64,000 nucleotides of DNA from Streptacidiphilus albus JL83 (GCF_000744705.1 NZ_JQML01000001.1:4350017-4414016); one strand, 5' to 3'; shown: positions 44,126 through 51,944, counted from the stretch's first letter. A program made the numbers and translations. Notes: generated by a model not told the origin, from the sequence alone.

Positions 44126-45120
44126 GTGCGGGTTCCTCGAACGGGTTGGGTGCGGGCTGGGCGTTGGGCGGTGCGGGTTGGGCGTCTTCGGTGTCGCGGG
44201 GTGTGGATCGCAGTGAGGTGCTGCTGGGCGCCCGTACGGTCGGGCAGCTCGGCCACAGCGGGGGCAGGAGCGGGAGGGCGGCAGAGTGTGCGGGCCTCGG
44301 ATACGCGCTTCTCACACCACGACCGGCTGTAGCCGGTCGCGCGTTGCAGCTTGGGATAGTCGGGGACCCACGTGGGGTCTGTACGCATCTGGGCGAGCAG
44401 GTCGGTCAAGACACGCGCCCGGCTGGGCCGGTACTGCGGGGGCAGGGACTCGGCGGGCTCGTCCTGCTCGGCCGGCTCGTCCTCGGGTTCGTCTTCCGAG
44501 ATGGCGGGCTCGGCCTCGTCCTCCGGTTCGACCGGTTCGGTGTCGTTCTTCGGCTGAACCGGTTCCGGGTCGTCGTCCGCCTCGGTGGCGGGGGTTTCGG
44601 CTTCCGTGGTGCCAGGAGCCGGGTGCTCGTCCTCGGTGTCCGCGCCAGGGGCTTCAGGTTCGGCGTTCAACGGGAAGGCCGGGCGGCTCTCGATGATGCC
44701 CGCCGCGGCGCCGAAGGCGAGGCTGGGCCAGGCGGCCATGACGTATCCCCAGGGTGTGGATTGTGCGACGGCTAGGTTGGCGGCCAGGCTCATGACGATG
44801 CCGAGCGCCAGGACGCAGCGCGGCCAGCGGTCGGGCTGGCGGTACCGCCTGCGGCGGCGGATCTCGGAGACGGAGCCGAGGGCCATCAGCTCGACGCTGA
44901 CGGCGATGGCGAAGGCGACCCAGCCGGTCTGGCCGGCCCGGATGGAGGTCTGGACGACGTGGGTGAAGCTCACCGCGAAGGCGGCTATGCCGAGAACGCC
45001 GACGACGAGGTTGGCCGTGAGAGCGTCGGCGTCACGGGGCTGGTGCCAGCGTGGGGGCGGTGCCGCTGTCGCGCCTGCGCGCGGTGGTGGTGTGCTGGGT
45101 TTGGTCGCGGACGGGGTCAC
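44122..45120 (-). CDS. DUF2637 membrane protein
   Basis: The protein has 332 residues from the GTG at 45120. Residues about 35-150 hold four membrane helices in the DUF2637 pattern (VGVLGIAAFAVSFTHVVQTS, AFAIAVSVELMALGSVSEIR). A very acidic linker follows (about residues 160-230), then a HTH-like cytoplasmic end (PDYPKLQRATGYSRSWCEKR) and a Pro/Arg-rich tail. DUF2637 proteins are common on Streptomyces plasmids and integrative elements, where a role in spread within the mycelium is suspected. It leads the PP-loop operon. Confidence 0.82.
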   Translation of the reverse strand: MTPSATKPSTPPPRAGATAAPPPRWHQPRDADALTANLVVGVLGIAAFAVSFTHVVQTSIRAGQTGWVAFAIAVSVELMALGSVSEIRRRRRYRQPDRWPRCVLALGIVMSLAANLAVAQSTPWGYVMAAWPSLAFGAAAGIIESRPAFPLNAEPEAPGADTEDEHPAPGTTEAETPATEADDDPEPVQPKNDTEPVEPEDEAEPAISEDEPEDEPAEQDEPAESLPPQYRPSRARVLTDLLAQMRTDPTWVPDYPKLQRATGYSRSWCEKRVSEARTLCRPPAPAPAVAELPDRTGAQQHLTAIHTPRHRRRPTRTAQRPARTQPVRGTRT

Positions 45121-45141
45121 GTGGTCTCTCGGGTTCGTGGG

Positions 45142-45174
45142 AGGTGCGGCCCGGTTGCCCTCCGGGCCGCACCT
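45142..45174 (-). terminator. 13-bp perfect hairpin terminator
   Basis: AGGTGCGGCCCGG (45142-45154) with CCGGGCCGCACCT (45162-45174) around TTGCCCT, 26 nt past the stop at 45200. Confidence 0.8.
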
Positions 45175-45199
45175 GTTCGTGTGTCGGGGTGGGGTCTGG

Positions 45200-45679
45200 T
45201 CAGTGGGCGGTGCGCAGGTGGCGGCGGCGTTCCTCGTCCACATGGCCCTTGCCGAGGGACCTGAACGACCAGGTGCCGCAGGTGCACGCGGCCTTGGAGT
45301 ACGCACGACCGGGGCACCCCGCTACGAGGGGCTTGCCGCTGCTGGTGTGCTTGTGCTCGGGCGGGCACGGCGTGCCGTCGGCGTGGTGGTCGGTGCGGGC
45401 CGCGGTGAACCTGGGCGCGGGGGTGGGCTTCGGCTGCCGGGCCCGGAGCGGGCCCGGCTTGCCGTTGCTGCCGCTGCGGCTGAGGGCTTCCTGCTCGGCG
45501 TCCCATTCCGCTTCGGTCTGGGCGTCGCCGACCACCACGGGTTCGGCGTGGTCGAACCAGGTCTCCCAGTCACCGGTAACGATGCGCTCGGCCTCGGGCT
45601 GGGCCGCCTTGCGGGTGGGGGCGAGGATCGGCACCAGGTGCACGGTGATGACGTCGACGGGGACGAGGTACTTCGGCAT
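45200..45679 (-). CDS. Hypothetical plasmid-backbone protein with Cys-rich end
   Basis: The protein has 159 residues from the ATG at 45679, with AGGAG eight bases upstream. The N-terminal half is ordinary alpha/beta (KYLVPVDVITVHLVPILAPT) and acidic (DAQTEAEWDAEQEAL). The C-terminal part has Cys/His residues (TPCPPEHKHTSSGKP, AGCPGRAYSKAACTCGTWSF) that could bind zinc. I do not recognise a family. Confidence 0.62.
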   Translation of the reverse strand: MPKYLVPVDVITVHLVPILAPTRKAAQPEAERIVTGDWETWFDHAEPVVVGDAQTEAEWDAEQEALSRSGSNGKPGPLRARQPKPTPAPRFTAARTDHHADGTPCPPEHKHTSSGKPLVAGCPGRAYSKAACTCGTWSFRSLGKGHVDEERRRHLRTAH

Positions 45680-45772
45680 GCTGCTGGCTCCTGCGGTGCG
45701 CGGGGGTAGGGGCCTGGTGTCTGACCGGGCCTCGGCGCGGTCCGGAAGGTGTCCGGGCCGCACCGGGGCGGG

Positions 45773-46288
45773 TCAGGACGCGGCGGCGCCGGCCAGGTGC
45801 TCCCAGTGGCTGCCGTTCCAGAACTGGGCCGCTGCGCCCGGGGTGCGCGGTAGTCCGAGGGCTCCCCGTAGACGGCGGCGGTCGTCCGTGGTGGCGGGCA
45901 TCGTGATGGCCCCGCTGATCGTGGCGGTGCCGTTCGGGGCGACTTCGCGGAGCAGGGTGCGCCCGTGGAGTGCCTGGGCGCGGAGCAAGCGGCTGACGTT
46001 GAACTCCTCGATCAGCAGGTCCAGCAGCAGGGAGAGGCTGACCGGCTGGTGCTCCAGACGGCAGGCGTCGGCGAACTGGGCGAAGTCGTCCGCCGGGAAG
46101 TCCCCGTGGGGCACGAACTCGGTGGTGTCCCCGTCGCCGTAGTTCTCGGCGAAGCCGATCGTGCGGCCTTCGAGGCTGAGGGTGGCCTGGAACGGCGTCC
46201 CGCGGAGCAGCTCCAGCTCCCGGCAGCTGGTGACCTCGTAGCGGGGGTGGTCGGGGGCCTGGAGCCCGGTGTGGGGCAGGGTGGGCAC
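45773..46288 (-). CDS. Hypothetical plasmid-backbone protein
   Basis: The protein has 171 residues from the GTG at 46288, with AGGAG seven bases upstream; the longer frame to 46642 runs through repeats and is rejected. It is mostly alpha/beta with an acidic loop (IGFAENYGDGDTTEFVPHGD). The C-terminus ends in AQFWNGSHWEHLAGAAAS. No family is recognised. It is part of the long minus-strand series that begins with the DUF932 gene. Confidence 0.6.
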   Translation of the reverse strand: MPTLPHTGLQAPDHPRYEVTSCRELELLRGTPFQATLSLEGRTIGFAENYGDGDTTEFVPHGDFPADDFAQFADACRLEHQPVSLSLLLDLLIEEFNVSRLLRAQALHGRTLLREVAPNGTATISGAITMPATTDDRRRLRGALGLPRTPGAAAQFWNGSHWEHLAGAAAS

Positions 46289-46346
46289 GGTGGTTCTCCT
46301 GGGTGTGACGGGTGAAGGTGGCTGCGGAGGGGCGCCGCGCGGGGTT

Positions 46347-46508
46347 GGCCGTGGTGCGGGGTCGATCCCCGCAGCTCGGCACCCGGGCCGGTGGGCCGCC
46401 CGCTGCGGGGCCGGTAGAGGCCGGCGGGCGGTACGGCGGGTAGTGCTGTGGTGGGAGAGCAGCGGGAGGGGTTCGGCCGTGGTGCGGGGTCGATCCCCGC
46501 AGCTCGGC
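46347..46508 (+). repeat. Pair of 34-nt direct repeats
   Basis: The same stretch (GGCCGTGGTGCGGGGTCGAT, then CCCCGCAGCTCGGC) occurs at 46348-46381 and 46475-46508, 127 nt apart. Each holds a small dyad, GCGGGG..CCCCGC. They lie between two small genes and could be binding sites or leftovers of a local duplication. Confidence 0.7.
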
Positions 46509-46521
46509 TCCCCGGCCAGTG

Positions 46522-46548
46522 GGCCGCCCGGCTTCGCGCTGGGCGGCC
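46522..46548 (-). terminator. Hairpin terminator
   Basis: GGCCGCCC (46522-46529) pairs with GGGCGGCC (46541-46548), 24 nt past the stop at 46572. Confidence 0.65.
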
Positions 46549-46571
46549 GGTGGTCCGGCTGACCGGGCCGG

Positions 46572-46826
46572 TCAGAACGGCTGCGGCGTGAATTCCCTGA
46601 TGACCTTCTCGATGCCGCTGGTCGTCTTCTGGAGTTGGTCACGGGCCTCGGCCGCGCGGTCGTCGCACAACTCGAAGTAGCGGACTTCGTCCTGGGAATC
46701 GACGGGGAAGCCCTCGCGGCATGGGTCGTAGGTGGGCAGGGCCGCGCGGAGCTTGTCCTCCCAGTCCTCCTCGAAGGTGGTGACCTCGGCGACGAGATCG
46801 CGCAGGCGGTCAGTGATGGCGCTCAT
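46572..46826 (-). CDS. Small acidic helical protein
   Basis: The protein has 84 residues from the ATG at 46826, with GGGAG eight bases upstream. It is charged and mostly helical (ITDRLRDLVAEVTTFEEDWE, RAAEARDQLQKTTSGIEKVI). The size and charge fit a small DNA-associated or antitoxin-like protein, but no family is recognised. It lies downstream of DUF932, separated by a terminator hairpin. Confidence 0.6.
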   Translation of the reverse strand: MSAITDRLRDLVAEVTTFEEDWEDKLRAALPTYDPCREGFPVDSQDEVRYFELCDDRAAEARDQLQKTTSGIEKVIREFTPQPF

Positions 46827-46879
46827 GGTGGGGTCTCCCGGGGTCGCGCTGGGGTGTGGCGGCTGGTCGGTGCCGGGGT

Positions 46880-46909
46880 CGCCGCCCGGCCACGGTGGGC
46901 CGGGCGGCG
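46880..46909 (-). terminator. 12-bp perfect hairpin terminator
   Basis: CGCCGCCCGGCC (46880-46891) with GGCCGGGCGGCG (46898-46909), six bases past the DUF932 stop at 46915. Confidence 0.8.
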
Positions 46910-46914
46910 GGCGG

Positions 46915-48051
46915 TCACAGGGAGGCGGCCAGCTCCATGGCGCGAATGCCGAGCGATTCGAGTTCGGCGGCCTCGTCAGCATCGGAGAGGGTCTGGGCAA
47001 CGGAGGTGACGGCGTGCATGACGCCACCGGCGGACAGGTCCGCGCCCTGGATGAAGTGGGCGAAGATGTCGCGCCGACGGCCCTCGGTGAACCTCAGCGT
47101 CTGGCTGACGTTGGTGATCACTGCTTCGGGGTCGGCGATCCGGGTGGTCGCCGTCTCCTCGATGGAACGCAGGTACCGGGTGATGTAGTTACGGTCAAGG
47201 AAACATCGGACCGCGTCGGTGGTCTTGGAGGTGATGAGGCTGAGCGTGCGGGCCTGGGTCTGGTCGCTCCACCGGACCACCCCGTCCTCCTCGCGCCCGC
47301 CGACGTGCACCGACTTCATGGCATCCCGGGTGATCGTCGCTCCGTTGTTGCAGACCTGGAAGACCAGTCGGGGCACGATACGGAACGCGCCGCACCCGGT
47401 CTCGCTGTTGCTGATCTCGAACCCGGCGAAGACGGTCGGGTTGTCCGCGCCGCTCGCGCCGCTGAACGGGCTGCGGTAGTTGCGCAGCAACTCGGGCGCG
47501 TAGGCGCGGATTTCATCGGCGACGACGCGGACGTACATCTTGCGGTCGGTCAGGTCGCAGCTGTCGATGCGGACGGCCACACCAGCGGTGGTGATGCCTT
47601 CGAGCGCGGCGGTCAGCACGTCGAGATTGTCGATGATCCGGTATCCGTTGCTGAGGAAGGCACGGGCGACGTTGCCCTCCTCGCCGCCGCCGGGGCGCAG
47701 GGCGCGAACCATGAACGACTTGTCGGTGCGGGCGAGCCAACCGTTGACGTTGCTGTCCCACAGCTCGGGGGCCTCGACGCGGGTCTTGCGCAAGTAGTTG
47801 GTCGGGATGCCGAGCTTCTCAGCCAGCCCAGCCTCAGCGACGCCGGTCGGCCGGAAGACGTCCGGAACGCTGGTGACCCCGTCGGGGGTCAGCTCGTGCT
47901 CGGTGCCGTCGATCACCAGGCGGCCACCGTCGGCGCGGATGCCGGAGGCCGGTGCGATCACGTCGAGCTTGCGCTTCTGCTCATCCCACAGCACGTCGGC
48001 GATCTCGCGCAGGCCAGCATTTCGGGTCGGGGTCTTCAGGGAGATGGTCAA
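46915..48051 (-). CDS. DUF932 (phage/plasmid-like) protein
   Basis: The protein has 378 residues from the TTG at 48051, with AAGGGAA five bases upstream. It matches the DUF932 family of plasmid and phage proteins: SFMVRALRPGG early, DNLDVLTAALEGITTAGVAV centrally, then GCGAFRIVPRLVFQVCNNGA and LSLITSKTTDAVRCFLDRNY. The family role is unknown, though it travels with SSB and ParB genes. It is the first gene behind promoter cassette 1. Confidence 0.82.
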   Translation of the reverse strand: MTISLKTPTRNAGLREIADVLWDEQKRKLDVIAPASGIRADGGRLVIDGTEHELTPDGVTSVPDVFRPTGVAEAGLAEKLGIPTNYLRKTRVEAPELWDSNVNGWLARTDKSFMVRALRPGGGEEGNVARAFLSNGYRIIDNLDVLTAALEGITTAGVAVRIDSCDLTDRKMYVRVVADEIRAYAPELLRNYRSPFSGASGADNPTVFAGFEISNSETGCGAFRIVPRLVFQVCNNGATITRDAMKSVHVGGREEDGVVRWSDQTQARTLSLITSKTTDAVRCFLDRNYITRYLRSIEETATTRIADPEAVITNVSQTLRFTEGRRRDIFAHFIQGADLSAGGVMHAVTSVAQTLSDADEAAELESLGIRAMELAASL

Positions 48052-48088
48052 GGTGATTCCCTTCGCAGTGTCTTCCGTGGGTGCCGAT

Positions 48089-48146
48089 CGGGGTTGCCCT
48101 CCCCGACCAACAAGACAAGTATATATCAGTAAGGGTTTTTAGGCAA
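48089..48146 (-). promoter_or_regulatory. Promoter-leader cassette 1
   Basis: On the minus strand: TTGCCT (48146-48141), 17 nt, TATACT (48123-48118). The first bases of the transcript form a stem CGGGG/CCCCG (48105-48101 with 48093-48089). It drives the DUF932 gene. The design recurs at 49271-49328, 50234-50294, 52807-52863 and 57906-57963. Confidence 0.75.
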
Positions 48147-48181
48147 CTTCCTGGAGATGGGTCACCCCCGGGGAGCGGCGG

Positions 48182-48706
48182 TCAGCACTTCATCGCCGCC
48201 AGGTCGGCCATGTCGCGGAAGTGGGCCACGGTGACCATGTCCGCCCAGCGTCGGGCGCTGGTGGCCGACGCTGCGGCGCGCGCCGACCAGTAGGCCCCTG
48301 CGGTCACGCCGGGTCGGATCACAAGGTCCGGGCTGATCACGAAATGGCTTCCGGACAGGTAGACGTCACGCCATATCGAGCCCATGGCGTGGAGCGCGGC
48401 GACGAAACTCCAGCGCAACTGGGCGTGCATGGTGAGCCTGCGGTCCGTGAGTCCCGCGCTGACCTCGCGGGTGCCTTCCTCCAGGAAGGCGTCAAGCGCG
48501 ACCAGTGCTCGGCATGCACTGCCCCAATCGCCCACGGTCAGCGGCTCGACGGCGGGCAGGGTGGCCAGCTCCCCGGGGGCGACGTGCCCGACCACGTCGG
48601 CGGCGCGGTCGAAGCGCGTGCCGACGTCTGCCAGGACGGACAGGACTCGCCGGGAGCGGGCGGGCTGGTCGCAGGTGAGGACGTGCTGAACGTCGATGAT
48701 CTTCAT
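48182..48706 (-). CDS. Hypothetical helical protein
   Basis: The protein has 174 residues from the ATG at 48706, with AAGGAA five bases upstream. It is helical with a central motif SAGLTDRRLTMHAQLRWSFV and an Ala-rich end. No family is recognised. It follows the 48777-49232 gene after a strong hairpin, so it depends on read-through or on its own promoter. It ends just ahead of promoter cassette 1. Confidence 0.6.
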   Translation of the reverse strand: MKIIDVQHVLTCDQPARSRRVLSVLADVGTRFDRAADVVGHVAPGELATLPAVEPLTVGDWGSACRALVALDAFLEEGTREVSAGLTDRRLTMHAQLRWSFVAALHAMGSIWRDVYLSGSHFVISPDLVIRPGVTAGAYWSARAAASATSARRWADMVTVAHFRDMADLAAMKC

Positions 48707-48739
48707 GGGGATTCCTTACGGGTGCGAGATGGCGGGCGG

Positions 48740-48769
48740 GACCGGCCCGGCGGGACTGCCGGGCCGGTC
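48740..48769 (-). terminator. 12-bp perfect hairpin terminator
   Basis: GACCGGCCCGGC (48740-48751) with GCCGGGCCGGTC (48758-48769), eight bases past the stop at 48777. Confidence 0.8.
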
Positions 48770-48776
48770 GGCAGGG

Positions 48777-49232
48777 TCAGCGGGGCAGGCCGGCGGTCCG
48801 GAGCAGGCCCGCGAAGCTGCGGGCGACGGCGGGGAGGTCATCGCGGTCGCGCGTCCACGTCGGTGCGCCCTGGCAGCGGTTCTGTGCGGCGGGCTCGGCG
48901 TAGATCGGGCCGTGGTATAGGGCGTAGTCCTCGCCGGGGGCGGGGATGCGCAGTTCCCAGGTGCCCAGCTCGTCGCACATGATCTGAACCGCCCAGGTCC
49001 GGGCCTCGTGGACGATCACGACGGTCCGGGGCGCGCGGGGGATGCCGAGTTCGGTGAGCCGGTGGTCGAGATCGAGCGCCACGGCAAGGCGCTCGGCGTA
49101 GGGGAGTTCGGCGACCGCCTCGGGGGTGAGCCAGCACCAAGCGCATCCGGGGCCGTCGGTGTGGCCGCACTCGGCCCGCTTGTCGTCGTTGATCTCCTGG
49201 AGACGGGCCATGTCGAGAGTCGCCGTGGTCAT
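48777..49232 (-). CDS. Hypothetical protein with Cys/His cluster
   Basis: The protein has 151 residues from the ATG at 49232, with GGAAGG seven bases upstream. A compact Cys/His group (ECGHTDGPGCAWCWL, residues about 17-31) suggests a small zinc site. The rest is alpha/beta (RTVVIVHEARTWAVQIMCDE). No family is recognised. It is the first gene behind promoter cassette 2. Confidence 0.62.
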   Translation of the reverse strand: MTTATLDMARLQEINDDKRAECGHTDGPGCAWCWLTPEAVAELPYAERLAVALDLDHRLTELGIPRAPRTVVIVHEARTWAVQIMCDELGTWELRIPAPGEDYALYHGPIYAEPAAQNRCQGAPTWTRDRDDLPAVARSFAGLLRTAGLPR

Positions 49233-49270
49233 TCGAGCGCCTTCCGGTCGGGTTCTTCGTGGGCGGCGGC

Positions 49271-49328
49271 CGGGGTTGCCCTCCCCGACCAACAAGACAA
49301 GTTTATATCAGTGATGGTTTTCAGGCAA
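49271..49328 (-). promoter_or_regulatory. Promoter-leader cassette 2
   Basis: Minus strand: TTGCCT (49328-49323), 17 nt, TAAACT (49305-49300), then the CGGGG/CCCCG leader stem (49287-49283 with 49275-49271). Upstream, 49331-49440 retains the ends of the long repeat (ACTGAC-GTACC-GTCACT at 49364-49380 and a GGCGGCACCAGCACCGCCAC end) but lacks the structured core. Confidence 0.75.
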
Positions 49329-49447
49329 GTCCGAGGGCAGACCTTCCCCATGTCGGAAGAATGACTGACGTACCGTCACTTACGAGCGCATACGTCCACC
49401 TTCGCCCCCGATGGCGGCACCAGCACCGCCACCGGGAGCACTGGCCG

Positions 49448-49726
49448 TCAGAGGTCGTCGGTCTCGGCGAGTCGCTCGTAGGCGGCGTCCTCGCGATAGC
49501 GAAAGTAGGCCGAGTGGGTCAGCGCCTCGCGGTCACCGGGAACCTTGAGGCCGTCGGCGAGGTGGAGCAGCGCGGTGATCACGTCGCGGATGATCACCGA
49601 CGCGCCCTCCGGCTTGGCGGGCTCGCCTTCGTAGGGGCCCGGCGCGAACGCGAGGAAGGCATGGACCGCCACCAGAGCGGCGTCAGCGCACTCGTCGGCG
49701 GTGCGCGCGGGAACAAGGGCGGTCAC
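49448..49726 (-). CDS. Small helical protein
   Basis: The protein has 92 residues from the GTG at 49726, with CGGAG six bases upstream. It is almost all helix (DECADAALVAVHAFLAFAPG, VIIRDVITALLHLADGLKVP). No family is recognised. It lies 48 nt after the DUF2958-like gene and is probably co-transcribed with it. Confidence 0.6.
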   Translation of the reverse strand: MTALVPARTADECADAALVAVHAFLAFAPGPYEGEPAKPEGASVIIRDVITALLHLADGLKVPGDREALTHSAYFRYREDAAYERLAETDDL

Positions 49727-49774
49727 GTGGATCTCCGTAGTCGTCGGCTGAATCGGGGGTCGGGGCGCGTCGGA

Positions 49775-50197
49775 CTACTCGGCCAGGGCGGGGATGCTGG
49801 CGGCGCGCGTGGGGGTGAAGTGGAGATCGCGCTCCACGATGATCGGAACCGCCACCTGCCCCTGACACGCCGACGGCGTGACACAGAGCTCCTCCAGCTC
49901 CACCAGGTGGATGTAACCCCATTCGCCGGTCGGGTAGTTGACCCGCGCCCACCCGAACGCCAGGCCGGTGGATGGGTCCACCTCGGCGATGTACCAGTCG
50001 GAGCCGCCAGTGAAGTAGTGGATGTGGAAGACCTTGTCTCCGACCGGCTGATCCTCGGTCGCATACAGCCCTGGGATCTTGGCGAGTTCGGCGAACGGCG
50101 GATAGAACGCGTGCCCCCTGATGTGGCGGTTCTGCTCAGGCATCGCACCCCAGGCCCAGGTGCCGGGTTCGATGTTTGCGCTGTTCAGGTCGGTCAT
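49775..50197 (-). CDS. DUF2958-like protein
   Basis: The protein has 140 residues from the ATG at 50197. The order PGLYATEDQPVGDKVFHIHY, TGGSDWYIAEVDPSTGLAFG, then GEWGYIHLVELEEL and a closing VERDLHFTPTRA fits DUF2958, a small plasmid and integrative-element family often beside single-strand DNA and antirestriction genes. The function is unknown. It is the first gene behind promoter cassette 3. Confidence 0.68.
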   Translation of the reverse strand: MTDLNSANIEPGTWAWGAMPEQNRHIRGHAFYPPFAELAKIPGLYATEDQPVGDKVFHIHYFTGGSDWYIAEVDPSTGLAFGWARVNYPTGEWGYIHLVELEELCVTPSACQGQVAVPIIVERDLHFTPTRAASIPALAE

Positions 50198-50233
50198 ATG
50201 CTGCCTCTCGACACGGTGCTCGTGGGCCAGGCT

Positions 50234-50294
50234 GCGGGTTGCCCTCCCGCCGACCTGATGACATAAGTCTATAGCATTGAGGGTTTTTAGGCAA
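50234..50294 (-). promoter_or_regulatory. Promoter-leader cassette 3
   Basis: Minus strand: TTGCCT (50294-50289), 17 nt, TAGACT (50271-50266), then a leader stem GCGGG/CCCGC (50250-50246 with 50238-50234). The stem differs from cassettes 1 and 2 at both arms in a way that keeps pairing, and the loop TTGCCCT (plus strand) is unchanged. Confidence 0.75.
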
Positions 50295-50598
50295 GTCCGA
50301 GGGGTGTGGCCCCCTCACGCCGGATAGCCGACTGACAGACCGTCAGTTACGAGGGCGCACCTCCCCCGTCCCCCTGACAGGCGCCCGGGGTCCGGGGCTG
50401 AGAGGCCGCCCGGGTCAAGGGCCGGCCGAAGGCCGGTGGCGAGCCACGCGACCGAAGGGAGCGCCCTTGACGCGGGCGGCCGGCCCCGGAGAATCAGGGC
50501 CGCGCAGGGGGCCGGGGGAACCGCGCAGCGGGGCGCCCGGAAAAAGGCCAGCCGCGCCGCAGGCGCGCCCGCTCCCCGCCGCCCCCGGCTGCGGCACC
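50269..50598. repeat. Long direct repeat, copy 1 (330 bp)
   Basis: Identical by eye to 52838-53167 at a constant offset of 2,569. It spans the promoter of cassette 3, a dyad ACTGAC-AGACC-GTCAGT (50331-50347) and the structured element at 50361-50520. The two copies flank the ssb operon in direct orientation, so recombination between them would delete that operon as a circle. Confidence 0.9.
50361..50520 (+). ncRNA. Structured element, copy 1 (candidate RNA)
   Basis: Three nested helices are visible. The outer one pairs 50363-50376 with 50505-50518 (C-rich with G-rich, one mismatch). The middle one pairs around GTCCGGGGC and GCCCCGGA. The inner one is 18 nt long, 50405-50422 with 50463-50480, with a single G-G mismatch. 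Inside the inner helix are hairpins CGGCC-GAA-GGCCG and GTGG-CGAG-CCAC and an ACCGAAGGG segment, giving a multibranch junction. Changes in copy 3 keep the inner pairing as G-U if the plus strand is the RNA. A DNA role (origin or cruciform) is the alternative. Confidence 0.5.
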
Positions 50599-50627
50599 GG
50601 GCCTTCGCTCCGGTGGTGGTGCCGCAG
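50589..50627 (-). terminator. Hairpin terminator
   Basis: CTGCGGCACC (50589-50598) pairs with GGTGCCGCAG (50618-50627), with a further CACCGG/CCGGTG pair inside, seven bases past the stop at 50634. The left arm is the end of the long repeat; copy 2 lacks the right arm. Confidence 0.7.
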
Positions 50628-50633
50628 TGGGTG

Positions 50634-51548
50634 TCAGGCTGGGGCCGGGGCGGCTTCCTCCTCTGCGGGGATCTCCACGGCGAGTGACGGATGGGTGATG
50701 GCGATTCGCCGCAGGTGGTTGCGGGCGTCGGCGCGGGCGGCCAGGCTGGGCGAATCGCGGGCGGCCTCGGCGAGGTACTGGGTGAAGGTGGCGAGCGCCG
50801 CTGTGGTGTACAGGGTGATCCGGCGGGGCTGGAAGACGGCCGCGGGGTCGCCGAGGCGGCGGGCGGCCGACCATGCCCGGTAGACCTCTTGGTCGCCGGG
50901 GGTGAGTGGCTGGTGTCCGGCGAGTCGCCCGCTGAGCCAGTCGGCCAGATATCCGCCGACCTCGGCGGTCGCGGTGGGGCTGGCCTCGGGGGTGTGCAGC
51001 CGGGTCCATCGGTCGAGCTGGGTCTCCAGCGCGGACAGCCGCTTGACGGCGGGCCGCAGGTGGTCGGCTTCGCGGGTGATCATCGAGAGTTGGTCAGGGG
51101 CGACGGACCGCAGGTAGCGGGCGTGCTGGGTGTGTCGCTGGGGGTCGGCGCGGTGGTTGGCGATGATCGTTTGTCCGATGTCGCGGGCGCGGGTTCGGGC
51201 GGCCTCGGTGGCCAGCTCGTAGGTGTTCCGGTGGAGCTGCTCCCAGGGGTCGCGGTGGCCGGTCGTCCCCGGGGGCGGGATGGTGATGCCGTCGTAGATC
51301 CATGAGTTGTGGACGGCGAGGCGATCGGTGTAGCCGCTGGGATTCTCGGTCGGGTCGTAGCGGCCGGAGGTCAGGCGCAGTCGGGTGTAGGCGTCGGGGT
51401 CGTCGCGTTCGCCGGGGGCGGCTTCGGGGTGGAGGGTGATGGTTCCGGTCACGTAGGGAGCGCGGACGGTGTAGTAGGTGAGGCCGGTCTGCCCGTACTC
51501 GACTTCGTAGCGCAGGAGCAACCGCGAGGCAGTGTGGGTGGTGATCAA
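50634..51548 (-). CDS. Hypothetical plasmid-backbone protein
   Basis: The protein has 304 residues from the TTG at 51548, with GGAG five bases upstream; the frame beyond it crosses a terminator hairpin. The N-terminal third is beta-rich (LLRYEVEYGQTGLTYYTVRA, SGRYDPTENPSGYTDRLAVH), and the rest is helical with Arg-rich heptads (LRPAVKRLSALETQLDRWTR). The last residues are EIPAEEEAAPAPA. No family is recognised. It lies in the ssb operon region between the two long repeats. Confidence 0.6.
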   Translation of the reverse strand: MITTHTASRLLLRYEVEYGQTGLTYYTVRAPYVTGTITLHPEAAPGERDDPDAYTRLRLTSGRYDPTENPSGYTDRLAVHNSWIYDGITIPPPGTTGHRDPWEQLHRNTYELATEAARTRARDIGQTIIANHRADPQRHTQHARYLRSVAPDQLSMITREADHLRPAVKRLSALETQLDRWTRLHTPEASPTATAEVGGYLADWLSGRLAGHQPLTPGDQEVYRAWSAARRLGDPAAVFQPRRITLYTTAALATFTQYLAEAARDSPSLAARADARNHLRRIAITHPSLAVEIPAEEEAAPAPA

Positions 51549-51562
51549 GGGCTCTCCGGGTG

Positions 51563-51590
51563 GCCGACCGGGCGCGGTGGCCCGGTCGGC
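51563..51590 (-). terminator. 11-bp perfect hairpin terminator
   Basis: GCCGACCGGGC (51563-51573) with GCCCGGTCGGC (51580-51590), 14 nt past the stop at 51604. Confidence 0.75.
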
Positions 51591-51603
51591 TCGGGGGTCG
51601 CAG

Positions 51604-51879
51604 TCAGCGGCGGACGGCGGACGGGTTGGGCAGGACGGGAGGGATGCCGTGCTGCTCGGCAACGCTGTTGATCTGCGTCGGCAGTCGCATGACGACGGTC
51701 TGAAGCCACAGCAGGCCGACGACGACCGCGAGCATGAGGTAGACGGTCAGCAACTGGTTTCGCAGTGCGCACACCGCGCCGATGCCGGTGAGGGCGAGGA
51801 CGGCGGCGAACAGTGCGCGCTGGATCGTGTTGATGGTGCGGGTGAGGCTGGCCTTCGGGGATGTCGGCGCGTCGCTCAC
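51604..51879 (-). CDS. Small two-span membrane protein
   Basis: The protein has 91 residues from the GTG at 51879, with AAAGG seven bases upstream. Two helices (ALFAAVLALTGIGAVCAL and LLTVYLMLAVVVGLLWLQTV) are separated by a short basic turn. No family is recognised. Small membrane proteins of this kind are common on actinobacterial conjugative elements. Confidence 0.6.
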   Translation of the reverse strand: MSDAPTSPKASLTRTINTIQRALFAAVLALTGIGAVCALRNQLLTVYLMLAVVVGLLWLQTVVMRLPTQINSVAEQHGIPPVLPNPSAVRR

Positions 51880-51913
51880 GGGCGAACCTTTCATCGGTGG
51901 GGTTCGGCGGGAG

Positions 51914-51944
51914 CCGGGCGGGGCGCCGGTTGCGCCCCGCCCGG
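51914..51944 (-). terminator. 12-bp perfect hairpin terminator
   Basis: CCGGGCGGGGCG (51914-51925) with CGCCCCGCCCGG (51933-51944), six bases past the ssb stop. Confidence 0.8.

Noticed and set aside
50436-50687. Protein frame inside the long repeat, seen again at 53005
   Set aside because: The shared 60-odd residues simply reflect identical DNA; copy 3 breaks the frame while keeping base pairing, so selection acts on structure and not on a protein.
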